From Streptomyces echinatus (GTDB lineage Bacteria > Actinomycetota > Actinomycetes > Streptomycetales > Streptomycetaceae), in the NCBI RefSeq assembly GCF_014203595.1, contig NZ_JACHJK010000006.1:482325-546324 (forward strand): a stretch of 64,000 bases of DNA, in the 5' to 3' direction. Position numbers and translations under genes: made by a program. Of the stretch, positions 37,433-46,120 are shown one piece after another. The notes under the pieces are model-generated. The model did no database searches. It saw only the letters and a list, made by a program, of their open reading frames with translations, and was not told where the DNA came from. Within the stretch, counting starts at the first letter, position 1; every line of letters begins with the position of its first letter.

Positions 37433-37576
37433 CGCGGGTGACGCTACTGCAGACGGCGGGGGGCCCGGTCACGCCACGCCCTGCGCGCACGCCGGGGTGG
37501 GTGCGGCCGGCTGGGCCGTTCGGCTGACGGCCGGGTCACCGGGCATTCCCGGCGGGCGCCCGGGTACCCGGCGTAC

Positions 37577-37945
37577 ATGGACACTGCCATGTACGAAGCA
37601 GCAGCCGGTGTACAGGTCTTCGGGTACATCGCCCTTCTCGTCGCCGGGGTGGCCTGCGTCGCCGGGCTGATCTGGGCCTTCCGGATGGGGTTCAAGGTGC
37701 GCCGACGCGAACCGCGTCCGCCGAGGCCGGAGGAGCAGCCCAGGATGCCGGCGTCCGGGCCGGTGCGCGAGACCCTCGAGATGCGCGAGCCCGACGAGGT
37801 GCCCCGGGCCGCCGGGGACGCCGAACGGCTCACTCCGTACCAGGTCGGCAACGTCCGCAGCAAGCGCGCCGAGGACCAGCGCCGCACGCGCTGGTCGCCC
37901 GGTTCCAGCGGGTCGTTCGGCGGCGGTGGCGGCGGCCGGACCTGA
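37577..37945 (+). CDS. Small membrane protein, probable DUF6479 family
   Basis: 122 residues: one N-terminal membrane segment (GYIALLVAGVACVAGLIWAF), a basic anchor (KVRRREPR), then a Pro/Glu-rich region with PRPEEQP, EPDEVP and RLTPYQV, and a Gly-rich tail. This resembles Streptomyces DUF6479 proteins of unknown function. The start may be the ATG at 37577 or the one 12 nt later; neither has a strong ribosome site. Confidence 0.75.
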   Translation: MDTAMYEAAAGVQVFGYIALLVAGVACVAGLIWAFRMGFKVRRREPRPPRPEEQPRMPASGPVRETLEMREPDEVPRAAGDAERLTPYQVGNVRSKRAEDQRRTRWSPGSSGSFGGGGGGRT

Positions 37946-38019
37946 CCGTCGCCGGCCCCCCGGGGTTTGCCCGCGCTCCGGCGCGGGGACCCGGGGAGGC
38001 CACACAGCGCAGAAGGAAG

Positions 38020-38205
38020 ATGAACGACGTGACCGCCCACAGCAGCGAGAAGCCCGCCCAGCCCCACGCCGAGACCGGCTGGGCCGAGTCCCGCCGCCGG
38101 AGCGGCCGGGGGATGCGCACCTGCCTTCCGGCCGTCCTGGACCGGACGCCCACCGCGCCGCGCGGCGGCCCGGCCGAGGACACCATAGTGCGCGGCGAGG
38201 ACTGA
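38020..38205 (+). CDS. Small hypothetical protein
   Basis: 61 residues, hydrophilic and Arg/Pro-rich, without a recognised domain. Support is the strong ribosome site AGAAGGAAG directly upstream of the ATG and Streptomyces-like codon use. It lies between a membrane protein gene and a convergent gene, with a hairpin after it. Confidence 0.5.
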   Translation: MNDVTAHSSEKPAQPHAETGWAESRRRSGRGMRTCLPAVLDRTPTAPRGGPAEDTIVRGED

Positions 38206-38295
38206 ACCGGCCCCGGCACGGGCGCCCGGCGGGCATGCCGCGTCCCGCCCCCGTTTCGCTCAAGGGCGGCGAGGTGGCGGCGGACGCGTGGGTGA

Positions 38296-38359
38296 GGCGG
38301 CGGCCGGCCGACGGGAGCCGGGCGTGGTCAGGGCCCGGCGCCGGTGACCGGCCGCCGCC
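38296..38359. terminator. Nested inverted repeat between convergent genes
   Basis: Perfect 12-bp arms (GGCGGCGGCCGG at 38296-38307 and its complement at 38348-38359) enclose a second 7-bp stem (38317-38323 with 38333-38339). It lies just past the stop of the isochorismatase-fold gene and could serve both strands. Confidence 0.6.
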
Positions 38360-38365
38360 CGTCGG

Positions 38366-38950
38366 TCAGTCGCGGGTCTTGGCGAGGAGTTCCAGGATCT
38401 CGGCGGTCGTGCCGCTCTCGCCGAGGCGCGGGAAGATCCGCCCGACACTGCTCGCGTGCGCCTCCCCGTCGGCGTCGGCCATGGCGTCCGTGGCGAGGGT
38501 GACGTGGTAGCCGTGCGCATAGGCGTCGCGGGCCGTGGACTCGACGCCGATGCTGGTGGCGATCCCGGTCAGCACGATCTGTGTGATGCCCCGGCGGCGC
38601 AGCTGGACGTCCAGGTCGGTGCCGTGGAAGGCGCTCCAGTTGTGCTTGGTGACGCGGATGTCCCCGGGGTGCCCGGACAGTTCGTCGACGATGAGGTCCC
38701 AGCCCTCCGGAAAGGCGAGCCCGCGCGCCTGCCGCTCGGTGCGGCCGGGCACGGCGTCCGCCCCGTCGGCCGCGAAGGAGACCCGGACGAGGACCACGGG
38801 CAGCCCGTGGGAGCGGAAGGCGTCGGCGAGTTCGGCCGTGCGGGCCACGACCTCGGGACCCGGGTACGGCTGGGTGGGCATGGCCACGACGCCCCGCTGC
38901 AGGTCGATCGCGACGAGGGCGGTACGGGCGTCGAGGGTGGTGAGCGACAT
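38366..38950 (-). CDS. Isochorismatase-fold hydrolase lacking the catalytic cysteine
   Basis: 194 residues. The fold is shown by LVAIDLQRGVV (catalytic Asp), RVTKHNWSAFHGTDLD (catalytic Lys) and VLTGIATSIGVESTARDA. In cysteine-hydrolase members of this superfamily the last motif reads like T-x-x-C-V-x-x-T-A-R; here Gly replaces Cys, as in true isochorismatases, which do not use a cysteine nucleophile. Substrate unknown. It lies 139 nt downstream of the MarR gene on the same strand and may be under its control. Confidence 0.88.
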   Translation of the reverse strand: MSLTTLDARTALVAIDLQRGVVAMPTQPYPGPEVVARTAELADAFRSHGLPVVLVRVSFAADGADAVPGRTERQARGLAFPEGWDLIVDELSGHPGDIRVTKHNWSAFHGTDLDVQLRRRGITQIVLTGIATSIGVESTARDAYAHGYHVTLATDAMADADGEAHASSVGRIFPRLGESGTTAEILELLAKTRD

Positions 38951-39089
38951 GGGTCGGTCAGGCCTTTCGGGGTGATGAGGGGTTCGGGGGCTCAGGGATG
39001 GTGACGGGCCCGGGGGTGGTCATGCGGGGTGGGCCTGCCGTCGGAGCCGACGGGGTGGGGACCGGCCCGGCGCGGCGGGCGGCCCGGTG

Positions 39090-39527
39090 TCACGGCCGGG
39101 ACAGCCGGTCCAGCAGTTCCAGCGCCGAGAGGACCGTCCGCCGCTCCTCCTCGGTGTAGCGGTCCTGGAAGGCACGGGCCAGCCACTCCTCGCGCACCTG
39201 CTTGTTCCCCTCGACGCGGGCCCGGCCCGCGTCGGCCAGGGTGACCAGCTGGCGGCGGCCGTCGTCCGGGTCGGGGGCACGGCGGATCAGCCCGTGCCGC
39301 TCCAGGGCGGCCAGCGTCGTCGCCATGGACTGCGGGCGCACCCCCTCGGCGGCGGCCAGCGCGCTGGCCGTGGCCGCGCCGTGCTTGCCGACCAGGGTGA
39401 GCGCGGACTCCTGGGAGGGGCTGAGGTCGGCGTCCTGCGCCACCTCCCGGATGCGGCGCCGCAGCCTGCTGAAGACCACGCGCAGGTCGCGCGCGGCGCG
39501 GGCGGCGGAGTCGGAGATGTCAGCCAT
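39090..39527 (-). CDS. MarR-family transcriptional regulator
   Basis: 145 residues with a winged helix: SPSQESALTLVGKHGAATASALAAAEGVRPQSMATTLAALERHG contains the helix-turn-helix, followed by the wing DPDDGRRQLVTLADAGR. It is transcribed divergently from the dehydrogenase operon, with a three-half-site palindrome in the 125-nt gap. It probably represses itself, the downstream isochorismatase-fold gene and/or the divergent operon; the ligand is unknown. Confidence 0.93.
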   Translation of the reverse strand: MADISDSAARAARDLRVVFSRLRRRIREVAQDADLSPSQESALTLVGKHGAATASALAAAEGVRPQSMATTLAALERHGLIRRAPDPDDGRRQLVTLADAGRARVEGNKQVREEWLARAFQDRYTEEERRTVLSALELLDRLSRP

Positions 39528-39560
39528 GACCCCAGGCTATGACCGGCAGACACAGCTGTC

Positions 39561-39579
39561 CAGTTGAAACTGTTCAGTT
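39561..39579. promoter_or_regulatory. Candidate MarR operator with three half-sites
   Basis: CAGTT (39561-39565), AACTG (39568-39572) and CAGTT (39575-39579) give two overlapping perfect palindromes with 2-nt centres, spaced 7 nt. It lies between the divergent MarR and dehydrogenase starts, 34 nt from the MarR start codon. Confidence 0.65.
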
Positions 39580-39652
39580 TTGCCTGACTATTCGCCGGGT
39601 ACTCGCCCGGCCTCGGACAGGGCAGCACGGCGGAGAAGACCAAGGAGACCAG

Positions 39653-42600
39653 ATGACCCCTCCGGACACGTCCGGCCTGGAGGCGGCACTCCGCGCCGAG
39701 GTGGACGGCGAAGTCCGCTTCGACGCCGGCAGCCGCGGCGCGTACGCCACGGACGGTTCGAACTACCGGCAGGTCCCCATCGGCGTCGTCGTCCCCCGCA
39801 CCGTGGAGGCGGGCGCCCGGGCGGTGTCGGTGTGCGCACGCTTCGACGCCCCCGTCCTCTCCCGGGGCGGCGGCACCAGTCTGGCCGGACAGTCGACCAA
39901 CACCGCCGTGGTGATCGACTGGAGCAAGTACTGCACCGGCGTACTCTCGGTCGAGCCCGAGCGGCGCACCTGCGTGGTCGAACCCGGCATCGTCCTGGAC
40001 GAACTCAACCGGCACCTGGCCCGCCACCGGCTCCAGTTCGGCCCGAAGCCGTCCACCCACAGCCACTGCGCCCTCGGCGGCATGATCGGCAACAACTCCT
40101 GCGGCGCCTCCGCGCAGGCCTACGGCAAGACCGTGGACAACATCCGGCGCCTGGAGATCCTCACCTACGACGGACAGCGCGCCTGGGTCGGTCCCACCCC
40201 GCCCGACGAGCGGGCCCGGATCGTCGCCGGCGGCGGCCGGCTCGCCGAGATCTACGCCGGCCTCGACCGCATCGCCACCGCGTACCTGGCCGACATCCGC
40301 CGCGGCTATCCCAAGATCCCGCGCCGGGTCTCCGGCTACAACCTGGACTCCCTGCTGCCCGAGAACGGCTTCGACGTCGCCAAGGCGCTCGTCGGCAGCG
40401 AGGGCACCCTGGTGACCGTCCTGCGCGCCGAACTCGACCTCGTGCCCGTGCCGTCGTACCAGTCCCTCCTCGTCCTCGGCTACGACGACATCTGCGCCGC
40501 CGCCGACGACGTCCCCCGCCTGCTGGAACACTGCTCGCCCACCCAGCTGGAGGCACTGGACGGGCGGATGGCCCAGCTGATGCGCGAGGAGGGCGCCTAC
40601 CTCGAATCGCTCGCCGTGCTGCCCGAGGGCGACAGCTGGCTGATGGTGCAGTACAGCGGCGACAGCCAGGACGACGTCGACGAACAGGCGCACGCCCTTC
40701 TGCACGCCCTCGGCCGCGACGAGAAGGACGGACGCGTCGCCTTCTCCGACAACCCCGAGCGCGAGCAGAAGATGCTCAAGGCCCGCGAGGCCGGACTCGG
40801 CGTGACCGCCCGACCGCCGGACGACCGGGAGACCTGGGAGGGCTGGGAGGACTCCGCCGTACCGCCGGAACGGCTCGGCGACTATCTGCGCGACCTCAAG
40901 CGGCTGTTCGAGGAGTTCGGCTACGACCACCCGTCCCTGTACGGCCACTTCGGGCAGGGCTGCGTCCACACCCGCATCCCCTTCGGACTGAAGACCGCCG
41001 AGGGCGTGGCCGGCTTCCGGCGCTTCCTGGAGCGCGCGGCCGACCTCGTCGTCTCCTACGGCGGATCCCTCTCCGGCGAGCACGGGGACGGCCAGTCCCG
41101 GGGCGAGCTGCTCACCCGCATGTTCGGGGAACGGCTCGTGACCGCGTTCGGCGAGCTGAAGGCGCTCTTCGACCCCGGCAACCGGATGAACCCGGGCAAG
41201 ATCGTCCACCCGAACCCCGTCGACGGGCAGCTGCGGCTCGGCCCCGCCTGGCGGCCCGCCACCCCCGCCACCCACTTCGGCTTCCCCGAGGACGACCACT
41301 CCTTCGACCGCGCGGTGATGCGCTGCGTCGGCATCGGCAACTGCCGCAGCCACTCCGGCGGCGTCATGTGCCCCTCCTACCGGGCCACGAGGGAGGAGGA
41401 ACACTCCACCCGCGGCCGGGCCCGGCTGCTGTTCGAGATGCTCGACGGGCACGCGGACTCCGCGATCGAGGACGGCTGGCGCTCCACCGCCGTGCACGAC
41501 GCGCTCGACCTCTGCCTGGCCTGCAAGGGCTGCAAGTCCGACTGTCCCACCGGCGTCGACATGGCCACCCTGAAGGCGGAGTTCATGTCCCACCACTACG
41601 CGGGCCGGCTGCGCCCCATGGCCCACTACTCCATGGGCTGGCTCCCGCTGTGGGCCCGGCTGTCGCGCGCCGCCCCCTCCCTGGTCAACTCCGCCCTCCA
41701 CGCCCCCGTCCTGGCCCGGCTCGGCAAGCGGCTCGCCGGCATCGACGAGGCCCGCCCGGCCCCGGTGTTCGCCGAGGAGTCCTTCGTCCAGTGGTGGCGG
41801 GCCCGCGACCGGGACGAGCCGGACCCGGCCGACCCGCGCACGGTCGTCCTGTGGCCGGACACCTTCAGCACCTACTTCCACCCCGCCATCGCCAAGTCCG
41901 CCGTACGCGTCCTGGAGGACGCCGGGTTCCGGGTGGCCGTCCCCACCGAACCGGTGTGCTGCGGCCTGACCTGGATCTCCACCGGTCAGCTCCCGGTCGC
42001 CAAGAAGGTGCTGACCCGCACCCTCGCAGTGCTGCGGCCCTATCTGGAGGCCGGCACACCGATCATCGGCCTGGAACCCTCCTGCACGGCCGTCTTCCGC
42101 GCCGACGCCCCGGAACTGATGCCCGGCGACCAGGACGTGACACGGCTCGCCGCGCAGACCCGCACCTTCGCCGAACAGCTCGTCCACCACGCCCCCGACG
42201 GCTGGCGGCCACCGGGGCTCGCCCGGCAGGCCACCGTGCAGACCCACTGCCACCAGCACGCCGTCATGAAGTTCGACGCCGACCGCGAGCTGATGCGCCG
42301 CGCCCATCTCGACGCCGAGGTGCTCGACGAGGGCTGCTGCGGCCTCGCCGGGAACTTCGGCTTCGAACGCGGCCACCACGAGGTCTCCATGGCCGTCGCC
42401 GAACAGGGCGTCCTGCCCGCCGTCCGCGGTACCGCCCCGGACAGCCTGGTCCTCGCCGACGGCTTCAGCTGCCGCACCCAGATCGAACAGGGCGGCACCG
42501 GCCGCCGCGCGCTGCACCTCGCCGAGGTCCTCGCGCTCGCCCTCGACGGCAACCTGCCCAGCGACCACCCGGAACGCCTGGCCGACCGCCCCGACGAGCC

Positions 42601-42706
42601 GTCCCGGACGGCCCGCTGGGGCACGGCCGCCGCCGTGGCCGCCCTCGCCCTGGCCGCCGCGGGTGCCGTGGGCGCCCTGGCCGGACCGCGGCCGCCGAGG
42701 AGGTGA
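39653..42706 (+). CDS. FAD-linked oxidase / Fe-S protein fusion (D-2-hydroxyacid dehydrogenase type)
   Basis: 1017 residues: a GlcD-like flavoprotein joined to a GlcF-like iron-sulfur part. FAD/PCMH signatures: SRGGGTSLAGQSTN, HSHCALGGMIGNNSCG, and GEHGDGQSRGELL near the end of the flavin half. Fe-S half: CVGIGNCR...MCPSY, the [4Fe-4S]-binding CLACKGCKSDCPTGVDM, and two CCG motifs (VCCGLTW, GCCGLAGNFGFE). Proteins of this layout oxidise D-lactate or D-2-hydroxyglutarate-like acids and pass electrons to the quinone pool. The C-terminal hydrophobic stretch (AAAVAALALAAAGAVGALAG) looks like an added membrane anchor. AAGGAG precedes the ATG; an enolase-superfamily gene follows 2 nt later. Confidence 0.92.
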   Translation: MTPPDTSGLEAALRAEVDGEVRFDAGSRGAYATDGSNYRQVPIGVVVPRTVEAGARAVSVCARFDAPVLSRGGGTSLAGQSTNTAVVIDWSKYCTGVLSVEPERRTCVVEPGIVLDELNRHLARHRLQFGPKPSTHSHCALGGMIGNNSCGASAQAYGKTVDNIRRLEILTYDGQRAWVGPTPPDERARIVAGGGRLAEIYAGLDRIATAYLADIRRGYPKIPRRVSGYNLDSLLPENGFDVAKALVGSEGTLVTVLRAELDLVPVPSYQSLLVLGYDDICAAADDVPRLLEHCSPTQLEALDGRMAQLMREEGAYLESLAVLPEGDSWLMVQYSGDSQDDVDEQAHALLHALGRDEKDGRVAFSDNPEREQKMLKAREAGLGVTARPPDDRETWEGWEDSAVPPERLGDYLRDLKRLFEEFGYDHPSLYGHFGQGCVHTRIPFGLKTAEGVAGFRRFLERAADLVVSYGGSLSGEHGDGQSRGELLTRMFGERLVTAFGELKALFDPGNRMNPGKIVHPNPVDGQLRLGPAWRPATPATHFGFPEDDHSFDRAVMRCVGIGNCRSHSGGVMCPSYRATREEEHSTRGRARLLFEMLDGHADSAIEDGWRSTAVHDALDLCLACKGCKSDCPTGVDMATLKAEFMSHHYAGRLRPMAHYSMGWLPLWARLSRAAPSLVNSALHAPVLARLGKRLAGIDEARPAPVFAEESFVQWWRARDRDEPDPADPRTVVLWPDTFSTYFHPAIAKSAVRVLEDAGFRVAVPTEPVCCGLTWISTGQLPVAKKVLTRTLAVLRPYLEAGTPIIGLEPSCTAVFRADAPELMPGDQDVTRLAAQTRTFAEQLVHHAPDGWRPPGLARQATVQTHCHQHAVMKFDADRELMRRAHLDAEVLDEGCCGLAGNFGFERGHHEVSMAVAEQGVLPAVRGTAPDSLVLADGFSCRTQIEQGGTGRRALHLAEVLALALDGNLPSDHPERLADRPDEPSRTARWGTAAAVAALALAAAGAVGALAGPRPPRR

Positions 42707-42708
42707 CC

Positions 42709-43818
42709 ATGAGCGACCAGCCGGCCGTGGACGCGGTCGAGGCCGCCGTCTACACCGTGCCCACCGACGCCCCCGAGGCGGACGGCACCCTCGCCTGGGA
42801 CAGCACCACCCTCGTCCTGGTCACCGTCCGCTCCGGCCCCACGACCGGGCTCGGCTACACCTACGCCCCCGCCGCCACCGCATACGTCGTCCGCGAACCG
42901 CTCGCCGGCACCGTCACCGGTCTCCCCGCCCACGACGTGCCACGCGCCAACGAGCTCATGTGCCGGGCCGTGCGCAACGCCGGACTGCCCGGTGTGGCCG
43001 CCCAGGCCGTCGCCGCCGTCGACATCGCCCTGTGGGACCTGAAGGCCCGACTGCTCGGCCTGCCCCTCGTCCGCCTGCTGGGCGCCGTCCACGACGACGT
43101 GCCCGTCTACGGCAGCGGCGGCTTCACCACCTACGACAGCGCGCGGCAGGAACGCCAACTGCGCGGCTGGACCGAGGAACAGGGCATCCCCCGCGTCAAG
43201 ATCAAGATCGGGGAGTCGTGGGGCGGCCGCGAGAAACGCGACCTGGAACGCGTCGCCCGGGCGCGGGCCGCCATCGGCGACACCGCCGAACTGTACGTGG
43301 ACGCCAACGGCGGCTACACCGGCGGCCAGGCGATACGCGTCGCGGGCCGCCTCGGCGACCAGGACGTGACCTGGTTCGAGGAACCCGTCTCCTCCGACCA
43401 CCTCGGCACCCTCGCGGACATCCGCGGCCGGACCCCGATGGACGTCACCGCCGGCGAGTACGGCTACACCCTCCCGTACTTCGCGCACATGCTGGCCGCC
43501 GGGGCCGTCGACTGCCTGCAGGCCGACGTGACCCGGTGCGGCGGCATCACCGTCTGGCTGCGCGCCGCCGCGCTCGCCCACGCGCACGGGCTCGACGTCT
43601 CCGGGCACTGCGCGCCCCACGCCCACGCCCATGTGGCCGCCGCCGTGCCCAACCTGCGCCACCTGGAGTGGTTCCACGACCACGTCCGCATCGAAAGGCT
43701 CCTGTTCGACGGCGTCCTCGACCCCGGCGGCGGCAGCGTCACGCCGGGCGCCGACGGAGCACCGGGCCTCGGGCTGACCCTCGCGGAGGAGCGGGCGGCG
43801 GCGTACCGGGTGGAGTGA
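42709..43818 (+). CDS. Enolase-superfamily enzyme (mandelate racemase / muconate lactonizing type)
   Basis: 369 residues with an N-terminal capping domain and a TIM-barrel. Likely acid/base and metal residues: the KxK motif at VKIKIG, metal ligands in YVDANGGY (Asp), WFEEP (Glu) and TAGEYGY (Glu), and a His-rich region GHCAPHAHAH. Members dehydrate sugar acids or epimerise/racemise acids; the substrate cannot be fixed from sequence. GGAGGTGACC forms a ribosome site overlapping the previous stop, and the gene sits 2 nt after the dehydrogenase, so they are co-translated. A sugar-acid or hydroxyacid catabolic role is the simplest reading. Confidence 0.9.
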   Translation: MSDQPAVDAVEAAVYTVPTDAPEADGTLAWDSTTLVLVTVRSGPTTGLGYTYAPAATAYVVREPLAGTVTGLPAHDVPRANELMCRAVRNAGLPGVAAQAVAAVDIALWDLKARLLGLPLVRLLGAVHDDVPVYGSGGFTTYDSARQERQLRGWTEEQGIPRVKIKIGESWGGREKRDLERVARARAAIGDTAELYVDANGGYTGGQAIRVAGRLGDQDVTWFEEPVSSDHLGTLADIRGRTPMDVTAGEYGYTLPYFAHMLAAGAVDCLQADVTRCGGITVWLRAAALAHAHGLDVSGHCAPHAHAHVAAAVPNLRHLEWFHDHVRIERLLFDGVLDPGGGSVTPGADGAPGLGLTLAEERAAAYRVE

Positions 43819-43872
43819 CACGGACCAGGCGACAGACCACGCGACAGACCTCGTACGCACAAGGAGAGGACC

Positions 43873-44883
43873 ATGCCCCCCACCGTCGTCATCACCGGTG
43901 CCAGCGCCGGCATCGGCCGCGCCACCGCGCGCCTGTACGCCCGGCGCGGCGCGAACGTCGTCCTGGTCGCACGCGGACAGGGCGGCCTGGAGGCGGCGGC
44001 CGACGAGGTCGCGGCCCTCGGCGGACGCCCCCTCGTCCAAGCGGCCGACACGGCCGACCCGGAGCGGGTGGAGGCCGTCGCCGACGCCGCCGAGAAGGAG
44101 TTCGGCCCGATCGACGTCTGGATCAACTGCGCCTTCTCCACCGTGTTCGCGCCCTTCGAGGAGATCACCGCCGAGGAGTTCGAGCGGGTCACCGCGGTGA
44201 CCTACCTCGGCTTCGTCAACGGCACCCGCTCGGCACTGAAACGCATGCTGCCCCGCGACCGCGGCACCATCGTGCAGGTCGGCTCCGCGCTCGGGGAACG
44301 CTCCATCCCGCTGCAGTCGGCGTACTGCGGAGCCAAACACGCCATCAACGGCTTCACCTCCTCCGTGCGCACGGAGCTGCTGCACCGCGGCAGCAACGTG
44401 CGCGTCACCGTCGCCCAGATGCCCGCGGTCAACACGCCCCAGTTCCAGTGGGTGCGCTCCCGCCTGTCCAAGCATCCGATGCCGGTGCCGCCGATCTACC
44501 AGCCGGAGGTCGCCGCGCGGGGCGTCCTGTACGCCGCCGACCATCCCGGCCGCAAGCAGTACTACGTCGGCGCCAGCACCGTGGCCACCATCTGGGCCAA
44601 CCGGTTCGTCCCCGCGCTGCTCGACCGCTACCTGGCCCGCACCGGCTTCGACTCCCAGCAGACCGACAGCGTCCCCCCGGCCGGCCTGGACAACCTCTTC
44701 GAACCGGTCGACCGCACGCCCGCCGACGACCAGGGCGCGCACGGCGCCTTCGACGACGGCTCCCACGCCCGCTCCTGGCAGGAGACCCTGGTCCGGCACC
44801 CCGCCGCCACCGCCCTCGGCGCGGGCGCCGCGGCACTCGGCGTCGCGCGTGGCCTGCGCCGGCTGACCTCCCGGAACCCCTAG
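43873..44883 (+). CDS. Short-chain dehydrogenase/reductase with C-terminal extension
   Basis: 336 residues. Rossmann motif TGASAGIG at the N-terminus, an INCA segment in place of the usual NNAG, catalytic Ser in VGSALGERS, and YCGAKH for the YxxxK pair. The core SDR ends near residue 250; the remainder (GLDNLFEPVD..., then a hydrophobic ATALGAGAAALGVARGL stretch) is longer than the usual family length and may dock to the membrane. AAGGAGAGG precedes the ATG. Same strand and order as the dehydrogenase and enolase-like genes, so probably the same pathway. Confidence 0.92.
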   Translation: MPPTVVITGASAGIGRATARLYARRGANVVLVARGQGGLEAAADEVAALGGRPLVQAADTADPERVEAVADAAEKEFGPIDVWINCAFSTVFAPFEEITAEEFERVTAVTYLGFVNGTRSALKRMLPRDRGTIVQVGSALGERSIPLQSAYCGAKHAINGFTSSVRTELLHRGSNVRVTVAQMPAVNTPQFQWVRSRLSKHPMPVPPIYQPEVAARGVLYAADHPGRKQYYVGASTVATIWANRFVPALLDRYLARTGFDSQQTDSVPPAGLDNLFEPVDRTPADDQGAHGAFDDGSHARSWQETLVRHPAATALGAGAAALGVARGLRRLTSRNP

Positions 44884-44892
44884 GCTGACGGC

Positions 44893-45393
44893 GTGCGCCT
44901 GCTGCTCATGTCCGACACGCACCTGCCCAAGCGCGCCAAGCTGCTGCCGGAGCAGCTGCTCGCCGAACTCCCGCACGCCGACGTCGTGTTCCACGCGGGG
45001 GACTGGGTCGACACCGCCACCCTCGACCTGCTGGAGAGCCGCAGCCGCCGGCTGATCGGGGTCTACGGCAACAACGACGGCCCAGAGCTGCGCGCCCGGC
45101 TCCCCGAGGTCGCCCACGCGGAACTGGGCGGCCTGCGCTTCGGCGTCGTCCACGAGACCGGCCCCGCCCAGGGCCGTGAGGCCCGGTGCACGGCCCGCTT
45201 CCCCGGCCTCGACGTCCTGGTCTTCGGGCACAGCCACATCCCCTGGGACACCACCGCGCCCGGCGGCCTGCGCCTGCTCAACCCAGGCTCCCCGACCGAC
45301 CGGCGCCGCCAGCCCCACTGCACCTACCTCACCGCGACGGTCGCCGACGGAGCGCTCACCGAGGTGACCCTGCACCGGCTGCCACGGCGGTGA
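44893..45393 (+). CDS. YfcE/MJ0936-type metallophosphoesterase
   Basis: 166 residues with all metal-binding blocks of small calcineurin-like phosphoesterases: MSDTHLP, HAGDWVD, YGNNDG, VVHETG and FGHSHIPW, then NPGSPTDRR. Members hydrolyse phosphodiesters; the natural substrate is uncertain. The GTG start lies 9 nt after the SDR stop, implying co-transcription, although a direct role in that pathway is not evident. Confidence 0.92.
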   Translation: MRLLLMSDTHLPKRAKLLPEQLLAELPHADVVFHAGDWVDTATLDLLESRSRRLIGVYGNNDGPELRARLPEVAHAELGGLRFGVVHETGPAQGREARCTARFPGLDVLVFGHSHIPWDTTAPGGLRLLNPGSPTDRRRQPHCTYLTATVADGALTEVTLHRLPRR

Positions 45394-45415
45394 CGGCCCG
45401 TGACATCATCCCCGG

Positions 45416-46012
45416 ATGATCAACAGCTCCGGGATACCCGCCGTCGTACCCGCCGGCCGCCTCGCCGACCGTGACCAGCCCGTGCTGCCGCTGCCCGGCG
45501 GGCTGGAACTGCGGCCCTGGCGCCTCGACGACGCCGACGCCGACGCCCTGCACACCGCTGGGCAGGACCCGGCGATCAGCCGCTGGAACCTCTTCACCGT
45601 CGCCGGCCGTGACGAGGCGCGCGCCAGGATCGAACGCCTGCACGCGCGCCGGCGGGCCGAGACCGGGGCGATCTGGGCCGTCGCCCCGACCGGCGGCGCG
45701 GCCGTCGGGCTCGCCGGCCTCAACGACGTGGACCTGGCGGGCGGCACCGCCGAGGTCGTCTACTGGGTACTGCCGGAGGGGCGCGGCCGCGGCATCGCGG
45801 TCGCGGCGACCCGGCGGCTCAGCGGCTGGGCCCTGGACGAGCTGGGACTGCACCGGCTGGTGCTGTGCCACTCGACGGCCAACCCCGCGTCCTGCCGGGT
45901 GGCCGAGAAGGCCGGATACACCGCCGAGGGCACCCACCGCAGCGCCCTGCTGCACGCCGACGGCTGGCACGACCAGCACGTGCACGCCCGCGTGGCCGGA
46001 GATCCCGCTTAG
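45416..46012 (+). CDS. GNAT-family N-acetyltransferase (RimJ/RimL-like)
   Basis: 198 residues: LELRPWRLDDADAD at strand 1, VVYWVLPEGRGRGIAVAATR as the acetyl-CoA-binding loop, and HSTANPASCRVAEKAGY near the end, all characteristic of ribosomal-protein-type GNAT enzymes. It starts 22 nt after the phosphoesterase and ends the plus-strand run. Substrate unknown. Confidence 0.9.
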   Translation: MINSSGIPAVVPAGRLADRDQPVLPLPGGLELRPWRLDDADADALHTAGQDPAISRWNLFTVAGRDEARARIERLHARRRAETGAIWAVAPTGGAAVGLAGLNDVDLAGGTAEVVYWVLPEGRGRGIAVAATRRLSGWALDELGLHRLVLCHSTANPASCRVAEKAGYTAEGTHRSALLHADGWHDQHVHARVAGDPA

Positions 46013-46051
46013 CGGGCACGGGAGCAGTCGGTGCCGGGTGCGGGTTGGCCG

Positions 46052-46075
46052 GTGGGTGTGGGTGTGGGTGTGGGT
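46052..46075 (+). repeat. Four GTGGGT hexamers (G-quadruplex-type)
   Basis: Perfect tandem hexamers giving four GGG tracts separated by exactly three bases (TGT), in the gap between two convergent genes. Confidence 0.85.
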
Positions 46076-46102
46076 GCGTCGTGGTTGTTCGCGCAGTTCC
46101 CC

Positions 46103-46120
46103 GCGCCCCTTTCGGGGCGC
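46103..46120. terminator. Hairpin between convergent genes
   Basis: GCGCCCC, loop TTTC, GGGGCGC, preceded by CGCGCAGTTCCCC. It abuts the coxG stop and lies about 90 nt after the GNAT stop. The extended sequence resembles an intergenic hairpin seen many times in Streptomyces genomes (from memory, unverified). Confidence 0.7.

Noticed and set aside
37433..37576. Palindromic GGGCGCCCGGGTACCC-like sequence between ctaD and the small membrane protein gene
   Set aside because: High-GC background makes such palindromes frequent, and it has no second copy or clear relation to a promoter.
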